In this document: piece by piece, positions 18,605-27,629 of the stretch | Layout of the letters: each line of letters opens with the position of its first letter | How positions within the stretch are numbered: the stretch's first letter is position 1 | Assembly: GCF_009663685.2 (NCBI RefSeq) | Contig: NZ_RCOG02000027.1 | Coordinates: 550,348-614,347 of the forward strand | Direction: 5' to 3' | DNA length: 64,000 bases | From: Cupriavidus sp. U2 | GTDB lineage: Bacteria > Pseudomonadota > Gammaproteobacteria > Burkholderiales > Burkholderiaceae | Made by a program: the position numbers and the translations under genes | Notes under the pieces: model-generated | Told to the model about the DNA's origin: nothing | The model's input: only the letters and a program-made list of their open reading frames with translations | Databases searched by the model: none

Positions 18605-21600
18605 TCAGACGGTCGCGGGGCGCTTTGCCCGGTACCACGTCGCGTACAGGGCAGGCAGGAACACGAGCGTCAGCACCGTGGCCACGGCGAGGCCGCCCAT
18701 GATTGCCCACGCCATGGGGCCCCAGAACACCGAATGGGTGAGCGGCACCATCGCCAGGATGGCCGCCAGTGCCGTCAGCACGATCGGACGCAACCGCCGC
18801 ACCGCCGACTCGACAATGGCCGTCCACAACGGCACGCCTGCACGCACGTCCTCGTCGATCTGCACGACGAGGATCACCGAGTTGCGGATGATCATGCCGG
18901 CCAGCGCGATGACACCGAGCATCGCAACGAAGCCGAACGGAATCCGGAAGGTGGCCAGCACCACGCTCACACCGATCAGGCCGAGCGGCGCGGTCATCAG
19001 GACAATTGCCATCTTCTTCATGTCCTGCAGTTGGATCATCAGCAGCACCAGCACGGCGATGATGGTCAACGGCATCACCGCAAACACCGAACGCTGGGCT
19101 TTCGCGCTCGATTCCGATGCACCGCCGATGTCGATGCCATAGCCGAGCGGGAGGTCCTTTTCGAGCGCTTCGATCCGGGGCAGCAGCGCGCCGGTGACGT
19201 CGGGTGCCTGCGCGCCCGCGATATCAGCACGGACAGTCATCGTCGGCACGCGATTGCGTCGCCACAGTTCCCCATCTTCACTGGCAAGGGTGAGACGGGC
19301 CACCTGCGATACCGGCACGAACTTCCCGTCGCGTACATAGATCCTGGCGTCCTTCAGGTTGTTCAGGTCCGTACGCTCCGCCGCAACGAGGCGCGACACA
19401 ATGTCGATACCCTGGTCTTCTTCCCGGAACTGTGTGATCGGCGTCCCGGAGATAGACGCCTCGAGCGCCTGCTTGATCTGGGCGGACGTAATGCCAAGTG
19501 CACGCGCCTTGTCCTGATCGACGTCGACCTGGACGCGCTTGATGCGCTCGCTCCAGTCCTGGTTCACCTGACGCACATGCGGCTCCTCGCGCATGATCGC
19601 TGCCACCTTGTCGCCGATAGCCCGGACCTTGTCGTTGTCCTGGCCATAGACCCGGAATTGCACCGGATAACCAACGGGCGGACCATTCTCCAGGCGGTTG
19701 ACCCGCCCACGTACGTTGGGGAACTTTTCCGCGAACAACTTCTCGAGCTTTTCCTTCGCGCGCTCACGCGCCTCGCCGCCCTTGGTCATCACCATCATTT
19801 CGCCAAGGTTCAGGTTCGGGGTCTGGGCATCGAGCGGCAGGTAGAAGCGCGGCGCGCCATTGCCCACGAAGCTCGTCACCGCGGCAATGTCCGGATCGCC
19901 CTTGAGCATCGCTTCGAGCTTCTGCACCTCGCGCTGGCTCGCTTCGAACGTCGAAGCCTCCGGCATCCACATGTCCACGATCAGCTCGGCACGGTCCGAC
20001 GCCGGAAAGAACTGCTGCGGCACTGCCTTGAAGAGCATGAGCGCGCCGACGAACGCCGCAAGCGTGATGCCGAGCACCCAGACGCGTTGCCGCAAGCAGA
20101 AATCCATGAAGCGGCGGAATTTGACATAGAAGCCGCGCTGGTAGACCGCCTCCTCGTCATGCGAAGCATGCGCATGCTCCTTCAACAGCTTGAAACCGAT
20201 GTAAGGCGTAAACAGCACGGCCACCAGCCAGGACAACAGCAGCGAGATTCCGACCACCTGAAACAGCGAATACACATACTCGCCGGTGCCGGACTTTGCA
20301 AAGCCGACCGGAAGGAAGCCCGCCGCCGTGATCAGCGTGCCGGTGAGCATCGGGAACGCAGTCGCCGTGTAGGCGTAGGTGGCCGCGCGAAACTTGTCCC
20401 AGCCCTGCTCAAGCTTCAGCGCCATCATTTCGACGGCAATGATGGCGTCGTCCACCAGCAGGCCGAGCGCGATGATCAGTGCACCGAGCGAGATGCGCTG
20501 CAGGTCGATCCCCATCACATACATCGCCAGGAACGTCATGGCCAGCACGAGCGGTATGCTCAGCGCTACCACCAGCCCGGTCCGCAGACCCAGCGAGAGG
20601 AAACTCACGACGAGCACGATGACCACTGCCTCTGCGAGGCTCTTCTTGAATTCGAAAACGGAATGCTCGACGATGCGTGGCTGATCGCTGACTGCATGAA
20701 TCTGCACGCCGACAGGCAGGGTGGCCTCGATGCGCTTGACCGTTTCATCGAGCTTCGCCCCAAGTCGGATCACGTCACCGCCCTTGCGCATGCTCACAGC
20801 AAGGCCGATAGCCTCGTTGCCGTTGAAGCGCATCCGCGAAGTGGCCGGCTCGACAAAACCACGACGGACATCGGCGATATCACCCAGCCGGAAGGTACGC
20901 TGCCCGGCACGGATACCGATGGCGCGAATGCCCTCTACGGAATCGAACTCGCCGCTCACGTCCAGCCGCACCCGTTCGGCACCGGTTTCCACCGTACCGC
21001 CCGACGACACGACATTGGTCTGCGCGAGCGTCTGGGCGATCAGGGCCGGATCGATCCCCAGAGACGCAAGCTTGGCGGTGGAGATTTCCACATAGATCTT
21101 CTGCTCCTGCTTGCCCACGAGATCGACCTTGTTGACGTCGTCAACACGAAGGAACTCGTTGCGCGCCGCATCGGCGATCCGCCTCAGGTCGTCATAGCTG
21201 AATCCGTCGCCAGTGATGGCATACAGGTTGCCGAACGTGTCTCCGAACTCGTCATTGAAGAACGGCCCTTGCGTGCCCTGCGGCAGGGTATGGCGGATGT
21301 CACCAAGCTTCTTGCGAACCTGATACCACACATCCGGCACGGCGGATCGGGGAACGTCTTCGCGCAGGTTGACCTTGATCTGCGCCTCACCCGGCTTGAC
21401 GTAGGTGGACGTATAGTCGATCTCCGCGACCTCCTGCAACTTGCGCTCGAGCTTGTCGGCCACCTGGTCGGCCATCTGCTGCGCGGAGCTTCCCGGCCAG
21501 TAGGCCTGCACCACCATGGTCTTGATCGTAAATTCTGGGTCTTCCTTCTGGCCAAGGCTGCCGTATGCCAGCACGCCGGCCACGGACAACAGCAACAGCA

Positions 21601-21658
21601 GGAACGCGATCATCTGCGGGTGTTTAAGCGCCCATTCGGACAGATTGACACCTTTCAC
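18605..21658 (-). CDS. RND efflux pump, inner-membrane permease, 1017 aa
   Basis: The true start is GTG 21658 with GGGAGG six bases upstream. It overlaps the adaptor stop as GTGA, and the longer frame upstream is antisense-like filler. The protein has the RND layout: an N-terminal helix (MIAFLLLLLSVAGVLAYG), a large periplasmic loop, a central helix bundle (LVVALSIPLVLAMTFLAMYV, then GLLVDDAIIAVEMM with the paired proton-relay aspartates), a second loop, and a C-terminal bundle. About 1020 residues suits the proton-driven HAE-type drug pumps; the motifs of metal-exporting CzcA-type pumps were not noticed. The substrate is unknown. Confidence 0.93.
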   Translation of the reverse strand: MKGVNLSEWALKHPQMIAFLLLLLSVAGVLAYGSLGQKEDPEFTIKTMVVQAYWPGSSAQQMADQVADKLERKLQEVAEIDYTSTYVKPGEAQIKVNLREDVPRSAVPDVWYQVRKKLGDIRHTLPQGTQGPFFNDEFGDTFGNLYAITGDGFSYDDLRRIADAARNEFLRVDDVNKVDLVGKQEQKIYVEISTAKLASLGIDPALIAQTLAQTNVVSSGGTVETGAERVRLDVSGEFDSVEGIRAIGIRAGQRTFRLGDIADVRRGFVEPATSRMRFNGNEAIGLAVSMRKGGDVIRLGAKLDETVKRIEATLPVGVQIHAVSDQPRIVEHSVFEFKKSLAEAVVIVLVVSFLSLGLRTGLVVALSIPLVLAMTFLAMYVMGIDLQRISLGALIIALGLLVDDAIIAVEMMALKLEQGWDKFRAATYAYTATAFPMLTGTLITAAGFLPVGFAKSGTGEYVYSLFQVVGISLLLSWLVAVLFTPYIGFKLLKEHAHASHDEEAVYQRGFYVKFRRFMDFCLRQRVWVLGITLAAFVGALMLFKAVPQQFFPASDRAELIVDMWMPEASTFEASQREVQKLEAMLKGDPDIAAVTSFVGNGAPRFYLPLDAQTPNLNLGEMMVMTKGGEARERAKEKLEKLFAEKFPNVRGRVNRLENGPPVGYPVQFRVYGQDNDKVRAIGDKVAAIMREEPHVRQVNQDWSERIKRVQVDVDQDKARALGITSAQIKQALEASISGTPITQFREEDQGIDIVSRLVAAERTDLNNLKDARIYVRDGKFVPVSQVARLTLASEDGELWRRNRVPTMTVRADIAGAQAPDVTGALLPRIEALEKDLPLGYGIDIGGASESSAKAQRSVFAVMPLTIIAVLVLLMIQLQDMKKMAIVLMTAPLGLIGVSVVLATFRIPFGFVAMLGVIALAGMIIRNSVILVVQIDEDVRAGVPLWTAIVESAVRRLRPIVLTALAAILAMVPLTHSVFWGPMAWAIMGGLAVATVLTLVFLPALYATWYRAKRPATV

Positions 21659-22776
21659 TTCGAACCTCCCGCCTGGGCGACGGTCGTCGCCTCCGTCACC
21701 TTCACCTGCTGGCCGGGCTGCAGCATGTGCACGCCGGCGGTCACTACCGTCTCGCCGCCCGCGAGGCCCGCCGCCACAATGACGCTGTCGTTCTGAGCCG
21801 CACCGAGCTTCACTTCGCGCGCGACCACGCGGGACGTCTTGGGGTCCACCACCCACACCTGCCGGCTACGCTCGTGGTCGACGATGGCCGTCAGCGGCAC
21901 GCGAATCGCGCCACTGCCGTCCACATCGGGAACCATGACGGATGCGGTCATGCCCAGACGCAGGAGGCTGGGATCGGCGTCTGCGTCCAGGATCGAAATG
22001 CGCGCGGAGTACGTGCGCGTGACGCTGTCAGCGTCCGGCGCGAGCTCGCGCAGCTTGCCGCTCCAGGACTTTTCCGGATGCGCCCACACCGTGATCGCGA
22101 GCTTCTGGGCCTTGCGTAGTTCGTCGACGCGCGACTCGGGAATGCTGATCGACACTTCGCGTTCGCCGTCGGCCGCAACGGTGACGATCGACTGGCCGGC
22201 CGACACGACCTGGCCGGCTTCGGCGTTGATGGCGCTGACCACCCCATCGCGGTCGGCCACGAGTGTCGTGAACCCGCGCATGTTGGCGTTCAATTGCTGG
22301 CGCGCCTGCGCCGAGCGAAGCTGGGCTTCGGCCTGGCTCAACGCCAGGCGCTGCTGGTCCAGTTCGGCCTGCGAAGCAAAGTTCTGTGCCAGCAGTTGTT
22401 CGGTGCGCTTTACGTCCACCCGGGCCTGGGCTACCCGGCTTCTCGCAGCGTCCGCATCCGCGCCGGCCGCGGCAACCTGCAAGGCTTCCTGGGTGGGATC
22501 GAGCTGCAGCAACGGCTTCCCGCGCTTGACATGGCTGCCCACTTCCACCATCCGGGCAACGATCTTGCCCGCCGTCCGGAAGCCCAACTGGCTTTCGTAA
22601 CGCGCACGGATTTCTCCCGAATAGTTGGCGCCGATGGTGCCGCTGCTACGCCCTACGACGACGGTCCGCACCGGCCGCACGTCCGACTGTTCGGACGCAG
22701 GTTTCTCTGTGCACGCCGCCAGCAGGCTCGCCGCCGCGATGATGGTGAGCATTGCTGCTCGATGCTTCCTGTTCAA
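21655..22776 (-). CDS. RND periplasmic adaptor (membrane-fusion) lipoprotein, 373 aa
   Basis: A basic N terminus and lipobox LLAAC make it an inner-membrane lipoprotein. It has the adaptor order: beta-barrel/lipoyl half (GEIRARYESQLGFRTAGKIV), helical hairpin (~residues 95-165, rich in Ala, Gln and Arg), second lipoyl half with TLVADRDGVVSAINAEAGQVV, and a C-terminal barrel ending in GVHMLQPGQQVKV. The start appears to be TTG 22776, with GGAG eight bases upstream; ATG 22752 would remove the basic part of the signal. It is the first gene of the adaptor-pump-channel operon, divergent from a TetR gene. Confidence 0.9.
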   Translation of the reverse strand: MNRKHRAAMLTIIAAASLLAACTEKPASEQSDVRPVRTVVVGRSSGTIGANYSGEIRARYESQLGFRTAGKIVARMVEVGSHVKRGKPLLQLDPTQEALQVAAAGADADAARSRVAQARVDVKRTEQLLAQNFASQAELDQQRLALSQAEAQLRSAQARQQLNANMRGFTTLVADRDGVVSAINAEAGQVVSAGQSIVTVAADGEREVSISIPESRVDELRKAQKLAITVWAHPEKSWSGKLRELAPDADSVTRTYSARISILDADADPSLLRLGMTASVMVPDVDGSGAIRVPLTAIVDHERSRQVWVVDPKTSRVVAREVKLGAAQNDSVIVAAGLAGGETVVTAGVHMLQPGQQVKVTEATTVAQAGGSK

Positions 22777-22921
22777 TTTCTACGCTCCAGTAGGTCCGTC
22801 ACTCGCCTGCGAGTCATCAGCGTTTTGCGCCACCGAGCCGATACAACGGACTCGTTCGGGGCGTCGGTGTCAGCAGGCCTGGGCATCCGCCCTTCCCAAG
22901 AGCCCGAAATATACATCATAA

Positions 22922-22935
22922 TGACGCTGTCGTCA
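22922..22935. promoter_or_regulatory. Candidate TetR operator upstream of the RND operon
   Basis: TGACG-CTGT-CGTCA is a perfect inverted repeat with five-base arms between the adaptor start (22776) and the TetR start (23057). A further TGACG half-site follows at about 22939. The flanking DNA is AT-rich and promoter-like. TetR regulators commonly bind such sites in the shared divergent promoter; here the link is inferred from position. Confidence 0.45.
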
Positions 22936-23056
22936 GATTGACGTTTAATTTATTTTGTATGTGTGGCCAGAGCAACCTCGCGGGGCACAAGCCTATGCGG
23001 CGAAGACGGCGCATGGCCATGCGTATCCGATTCCCCTGAAAGGAGAGAACCGATTC

Positions 23057-23785
23057 ATGAGTGCGATAGAGCAGGGATTTGCCGCAGCGGGCGAGATGTG
23101 GGAGGCGACCGATCATCGTCAGCGTGTTGCGGCCAAACGGAGGCAGCGCATGCGCGCGCTGCTATTGAGCAGTACGTTGCGCTTGCTGGTGGAGAACCGC
23201 GACCCTTCGCCTTCGATCGACGACATCATCTGCTCGGCGCAGGTGTCGCGTGGAACGTTCTACAAGTACTTTCCGTCGTCCGAAGCGATCATGCGTGAAC
23301 TGATAGGGAGGGTGGCCGAGCAGTGGGTACGAGAGGCAGACCCCATCGTCAGGAGCCATGACGATCCTGCCGAACACATCTCCCGCGGCATACGGCTGGC
23401 ATCGATGCTGGCAGTACACCAGCCGGGTGTGGCAAGCATCCTGGGACGCTTTGGATGGTCGGGTTACCAGGCGCCAAGCATGCTGGAATTCGTGCGCCGG
23501 GACTTGGAGGATGGCGTGCGCCGCAATCGTTTCACGCCCATGCCGATCACGCTGGCGTTCAATATCGTTACCGGCGCCGCAATGAGCGCGATGCACCGCA
23601 TGCTGGAGAGCGGGTGCAAGGATGATTTTTCCGAACTGGCTGCTGCCGTGGCTTTGCGTGCCCTGGGCGTGGAGAGTACTACGGCCGACGCCATATCCAG
23701 TTCGCCGCTCAACGCCAACATCGTGCTCTTCGAGGACATGCTCGAAGCCGCGATCCTCGACGCGTCACAGGCGCGGCATGGCTAG
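23057..23785 (+). CDS. TetR-family transcriptional regulator, 242 aa
   Basis: AGGAGAG nine bases before ATG 23057 decides the start. The DNA-binding domain covers about residues 25-75, with the recognition part VSRGTFYKYFPSSEAIM typical of TetR. The remaining ~165 residues form a ligand-binding helical domain with no recognised subfamily. It is divergent from the RND efflux operon and so is its likely repressor. Its stop codon overlaps that of the next, convergent TetR gene through the shared four bases CTAG. Confidence 0.85.
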   Translation: MSAIEQGFAAAGEMWEATDHRQRVAAKRRQRMRALLLSSTLRLLVENRDPSPSIDDIICSAQVSRGTFYKYFPSSEAIMRELIGRVAEQWVREADPIVRSHDDPAEHISRGIRLASMLAVHQPGVASILGRFGWSGYQAPSMLEFVRRDLEDGVRRNRFTPMPITLAFNIVTGAAMSAMHRMLESGCKDDFSELAAAVALRALGVESTTADAISSSPLNANIVLFEDMLEAAILDASQARHG

Positions 23786-24489
23786 CTGGAGGATTCGGCG
23801 AGGGCGGCGAGCTTCTGCTGCGCCGTCTTGAGGAGCGATTCCGGCGGCGCCACGAGCTTGGGCAGGGGCGCCGCGATCAACTTCGCGGCGCCGGCCGCCG
23901 TTACACCGAGCGATCTCAACACCGCACGAACGATCCGTTCCGGGTAGTCCTTGGCCGTTCTGCCATTCGCAATACGCTGGACGGCGATGAGCGCCGCGCC
24001 CGTCGCCATGTCCACCCCAACGTCGGCGGCGTCCTCGTCGAACGTGCCGCGCTTCACGCCCTCCTTGATATCGGCTGGCAGATGTTCGTATATCGCGCTC
24101 TTCTTTCCGACGAGACTGAAACCCGTAGCGGCAAGGAAGCGGGCGACAACGGGATAGGCTCGCACCAGGTGCAGATACAGCCGGCCGGCGGTGGCGAAAC
24201 GCAGCGCCGGATCGTCGACGTCCGCCAAGACGCCCTCGATCATTTGCACCATGTCGTGACTGAGTGCATCACTGACGGCCGCAAGCAGATCATCATTGGT
24301 GCGGAAGTAGTTATAGAAGGAACCCTGCGAGACCCCGGCCGCCGCGATCACCTCCGGGATCACGCTGGAGCCCATGCCCCGCTGCGCGAAGACGATCATC
24401 GCGCTTTCGATGAGCCGCCTGCGCATGCGCGCACGCCGTTCAGCGGCAACACGTGGACGGTGGTCTTGGAATTCGGGATCGGCGGGCAT
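23782..24489 (-). CDS. TetR-family transcriptional regulator, 235 aa
   Basis: The TetR helix-turn-helix is clear: RRRLIESAMIVFAQRGM, then VIAAAGVSQGSFYNYFRTNDDLL. ATG 24489 is chosen because the DNA-binding domain begins about ten residues later; an in-frame GTG at 24552 would add 21 residues and neither has a strong ribosome-binding site. It is divergent from the pqi operon across ~130 bp that contains two palindromes, so it is a good candidate regulator of that operon. It shares the bases CTAG with the stop of the convergent TetR gene. Confidence 0.82.
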   Translation of the reverse strand: MPADPEFQDHRPRVAAERRARMRRRLIESAMIVFAQRGMGSSVIPEVIAAAGVSQGSFYNYFRTNDDLLAAVSDALSHDMVQMIEGVLADVDDPALRFATAGRLYLHLVRAYPVVARFLAATGFSLVGKKSAIYEHLPADIKEGVKRGTFDEDAADVGVDMATGAALIAVQRIANGRTAKDYPERIVRAVLRSLGVTAAGAAKLIAAPLPKLVAPPESLLKTAQQKLAALAESSS

Positions 24490-24590
24490 CTTCAACAAGA
24501 GAAGCTTATGTGACGGGCGATTATGGCACAGCGCAAGACGGGCTTCCTGCACGCCAACCGCTCGCCACCATGATTTGTAAAATAATGAAC

Positions 24591-24612
24591 GTCATCATGA
24601 CATTTTAGTCAT
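24591..24612. promoter_or_regulatory. Overlapping palindromes, candidate TetR operator for the pqi operon
   Basis: GTCAT-C-ATGAC (24591-24601) is a perfect palindrome, and ATGAC-ATTTTA-GTCAT (24597-24612) is a second perfect inverted repeat sharing the ATGAC arm. Thus three alternating half-sites lie just before the pqiA start at 24624. They are in the only AT-rich part of this divergent gap. The half-site resembles the TGAC of the site near the RND operon. Binding by the neighbouring TetR is inferred. Confidence 0.5.
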
Positions 24613-24623
24613 TCTGTAGCAGA

Positions 24624-25340
24624 ATGCCGGACTTCATCACCTGTTCCGGGGCTCCTGCCGTGCGTCACCCTCATTCGTTTCCGCTGCCTCCGCGTCAGGA
24701 TCGGGATCGGCTGATCGCTTGCGAGCATTGCGACGCACTTCATGTCCGCACGGCACTGTGCGACGCTGAACGGGCCGTTTGCCTGCGCTGCGGTGCGGAG
24801 CTGTACCGCAACAGCACGGGGGCCTACCGCCGCCTGTTGCCGCTCGTCGTGACCGCGGTGATTCTGCTTCTCATCTCAAACATGTACCCGATCGTCGCCA
24901 TGGACCTCAAGGGCACGCGCATGGAGACCACGCTATGGGGCGCGATACAGGCCCTCTACGCCGACGATATGACGCTGGTGGCCGTGCTCGTGTTCGTCAC
25001 GACGCTCCTGGTGCCGCTGGGCGAGCTGCTCATGATGGGCTTTGTGCTCCTGCCGATGGCCCGGCGTCGCATGCCTCGTGCGTTCCACCACATCGCACGC
25101 GCCATTCTGCTGACTCGCCCATGGGGCATGATCGAGGTGTTCATGATCGGCGTGCTGGTCACGCTGGTGAAACTATCGACCGTCGCACAGGTAATGCCGG
25201 GCGTTTCGCTCTGGTCGTTCGGCGCGCTGGTGGTAGTGCTTGCCGCCATCCTGTCGTTCCCTCCGCGCGACCTCTGGCACCAGCTCGATGCGCGAAGCAC
25301 GAATGGCGTGCGGGCCGTCCCCCCGGATACCGCGTCATGA
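24624..25340 (+). CDS. pqiA: PqiA-type membrane protein, first half, 238 aa
   Basis: A zinc-ribbon-like start with two Cys pairs (CEHCDALH and CLRCGAELY) precedes four membrane helices, such as LLPLVVTAVILLLISNMYPIVAM and LVAVLVFVTTLLVPLGELLMM. This is one PqiA module. In Escherichia coli PqiA carries two such modules in one chain; here the second is a separate gene overlapping by four bases (ATGA). PqiA works with the MCE protein PqiB and lipoprotein PqiC in lipid transport across the envelope. The start is uncertain: ATG 24624 has no visible ribosome-binding site, and GTG 24660 is possible. Confidence 0.85.
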   Translation: MPDFITCSGAPAVRHPHSFPLPPRQDRDRLIACEHCDALHVRTALCDAERAVCLRCGAELYRNSTGAYRRLLPLVVTAVILLLISNMYPIVAMDLKGTRMETTLWGAIQALYADDMTLVAVLVFVTTLLVPLGELLMMGFVLLPMARRRMPRAFHHIARAILLTRPWGMIEVFMIGVLVTLVKLSTVAQVMPGVSLWSFGALVVVLAAILSFPPRDLWHQLDARSTNGVRAVPPDTAS

Positions 25341-26011
25341 GCGCAGACCGCTTGTGTTACCCCACGGCGACCGGGCAGGGCCTGCTGGCTTGTCATGCCT
25401 GCGACCTCGTCAGCCCGCTGACGCTGGAAGGTGCGCCCTGCCCGCGCTGCGGCGCCACGCTGCATCGTTGCAAGCCAGCCAGCATGGCGCGCGCCTGGGC
25501 CTTCCTGCTCTCCGCCTACCTGCTCTATATCCCGGCCAATCTGCTACCGATCATGGTGACGCAGTCGATCTTTGGCACCCAGCACGACACGATCCTCTCG
25601 GGCGTGATCTACCTGTGGCTTTCGGGATCACACATGCTCTCTTTGGTCGTGCTGATCGCCAGCGTTGTCGTGCCGCTGCTAAAGATGATGATCCTGACGC
25701 TGCTGTTGCTGACGGTGCGCCGCCGCTCGACCTGGCGCCTTCGTGAGCAGACCCGTCTCTACACGGTGGTCGAAGTCATTGGCCGATGGTCCATGCTCGA
25801 TGTCTTCGTCGTCGCATTGCTCGCCTCGCTGGTGCGGGCCGGGTCGCTGGCCACCATCACACCAGGTGCCGGAGCCCTGGCGTTTGCCTCGGTCGTCGTG
25901 CTCACCATGCTCGCATCACTATGCTTCGATCCCCGGCTGCTGTGGGACAGCCTGTATGCGCCGCCCCGCCCACTCGATTTCTCGGTAGTCAATCATGACG
26001 GAACACTTTGA
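25337..26011 (+). CDS. pqiA: PqiA-type membrane protein, second half, 224 aa
   Basis: It is the second PqiA module as a separate gene: Cys pairs CHACDLV and CPRCGATLH, then helices AWAFLLSAYLLYIPANLLPIM, LVVLIASVVVPLLKMMILTLLLL and MLDVFVVALLASLVRAG. The ATG overlaps the previous stop as ATGA, which decides the start within a much longer open frame. The 3' end overlaps the pqiB start by 17 bases. It should pair with the first module in one membrane complex. Confidence 0.85.
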   Translation: MSADRLCYPTATGQGLLACHACDLVSPLTLEGAPCPRCGATLHRCKPASMARAWAFLLSAYLLYIPANLLPIMVTQSIFGTQHDTILSGVIYLWLSGSHMLSLVVLIASVVVPLLKMMILTLLLLTVRRRSTWRLREQTRLYTVVEVIGRWSMLDVFVVALLASLVRAGSLATITPGAGALAFASVVVLTMLASLCFDPRLLWDSLYAPPRPLDFSVVNHDGTL

Positions 26012-27629
26012 TCCCGCCGCGCCATCAGCCATACCGGAGCCCGTCCGCAAGCCGCCCGCGCGCTGGCTGCCTTCGCTGGTCTGGCTGATACCCATCGTGG
26101 CCGCGGTGGTCGGCCTTTCGCTGCTCATCAGCACACTTGCATCGCGCGGGCCGGAGATCACGGTCACTTTCCGCACCGCAGAAGGCCTGACGCCCGGCAA
26201 AACCCCCGTTCGATACAAGGACGTCGATATCGGCCTGGTCAAAACGGCCCGGCTGGCGGCGGACCGCTCTCACGTGATCGCGACGATTGCCCTGACAAAG
26301 GATGCAAGGAGCTTCGCCGTGGCCGATTCGCGTTTCTGGGTGGTACGGCCGCGATTTGCCCTCAGCGGCGTGTCGGGGCTGGAGACACTGCTATCGGGTG
26401 CATATATCGGGGTCGATGCAGGCAAATCTGCCGACACCATGCACAGCTTCACGGGACTCGAAGTGCCGCCCGTGATCACCACCGATGCCTCGGGCAAGCA
26501 GTTCGTGTTGCACGCACAAGACCTCGGCTCGCTCGACGTTGGGTCTCCTGTCTACTACCGTCGCGTCCCGGTCGGCCATGTCGTGTCCTACCAGCTTGAC
26601 CCGAACGGTCACGACATCACATTGCGAGTATTTGTCGACAAGCCCTACGACCGGCTTGTCTCCGCCGATACGCGCTTCTGGCACGCCAGCGGCGTTGACC
26701 TCAAGCTCGACGCGAACGGGTTGAAGCTGTCCACGCAGTCCCTTGTCACCGTGATGCTCGGCGGCGTGGCCTTCCAGGCGCCGGAGCACTCCACTGCACA
26801 CTCGGCCGCCGCGGAGAACACCGAATTCCTGCTGGCTGCTGACCAGTCCGAAGCCATGAAGGAGCCAGAGGAGCTTGCTCCCGCGCTGGCAGTCCTCAAT
26901 TTCGACCAGTCGGTGCGTGGCCTGTCGCCGGGAGCGCCCATCGATTTCCGAGGCGTGACTGTCGGACAGGTGCGTTCGATTGGCATCGAATACCAGCGCG
27001 ACAAGAAGGCCTTCCGGATGCCCGTGGTCGTGGAGCTCTATCCTTCCCGCATGGGTCTGCGCGAGAAGGATGTGGCCGACGATACGCGCAAGCTCGCCAT
27101 CGTGCATAGCCTGGTACAGCGCGGCATGCGTGCGCAGTTGCGCACCGGAAACCTGCTGACCGGACAGCTATACGTGGCCCTCGACTTCTTTCCGAAGGCG
27201 CCTCTGCCGGACGAGCTGGACCTGAACGCGTCGCCGCCGCAACTCCCCACCACGCCAGGAACGTTCGACGAACTGCAAGCGAAGCTTGGTGACATCGTGA
27301 CCAAGATCGGCAAAGTCCCGTTCGATCAGATCGGACAGGACGCGCGCACGGCGATGGTGTCGATGAACAAGATGCTCGTCAACGCAGACAAGCTCGTGGC
27401 GCAGGTCAATGGCGACGTGGCCCCGCAGGTGGTTGCGGCGCTGCAGGATGCGCGCCGCACGCTAGACACGGCCAATGGCGCGCTGGCGCCCGACGCGTCA
27501 CTGCAGCAGGACACACGCCGGATGATGCAGGAACTCACGCGGGCCGCCGCTTCGCTGCGCACGCTCACAGACTATCTCGAGCGGCATCCGGAAGCGCTCT
27601 TGCAGGGAAAGAGGGAAGAGAAACCATGA
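25995..27629 (+). CDS. pqiB: PqiB-type MCE protein, 544 aa
   Basis: One N-terminal helix (LPSLVWLIPIVAAVVGLSLLI) anchors a periplasmic protein with three MCE domains. They open at EITVTFRTAEGLTPGKTPVRYKDVDIG, at the segment around GSPVYYRRVPVGHV, and at GLSPGAPIDFRGVTVGQVRSIG. The C-terminal ~120 residues are helical, consistent with the coiled tunnel of PqiB. Length matches the family (about 546 in E. coli). The protein should form a hexameric tube carrying phospholipids between membranes. Confidence 0.92.
   Translation: MTEHFDPAAPSAIPEPVRKPPARWLPSLVWLIPIVAAVVGLSLLISTLASRGPEITVTFRTAEGLTPGKTPVRYKDVDIGLVKTARLAADRSHVIATIALTKDARSFAVADSRFWVVRPRFALSGVSGLETLLSGAYIGVDAGKSADTMHSFTGLEVPPVITTDASGKQFVLHAQDLGSLDVGSPVYYRRVPVGHVVSYQLDPNGHDITLRVFVDKPYDRLVSADTRFWHASGVDLKLDANGLKLSTQSLVTVMLGGVAFQAPEHSTAHSAAAENTEFLLAADQSEAMKEPEELAPALAVLNFDQSVRGLSPGAPIDFRGVTVGQVRSIGIEYQRDKKAFRMPVVVELYPSRMGLREKDVADDTRKLAIVHSLVQRGMRAQLRTGNLLTGQLYVALDFFPKAPLPDELDLNASPPQLPTTPGTFDELQAKLGDIVTKIGKVPFDQIGQDARTAMVSMNKMLVNADKLVAQVNGDVAPQVVAALQDARRTLDTANGALAPDASLQQDTRRMMQELTRAAASLRTLTDYLERHPEALLQGKREEKP

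Noticed and set aside
18461-21796. Open frame of 1111 codons on the + strand opposite the RND pump
   Set aside because: It is rich in His, Arg, Gln and Asp with no hydrophobic or domain pattern, as expected from the antisense of a GC-rich gene. The - strand encodes a complete RND permease.
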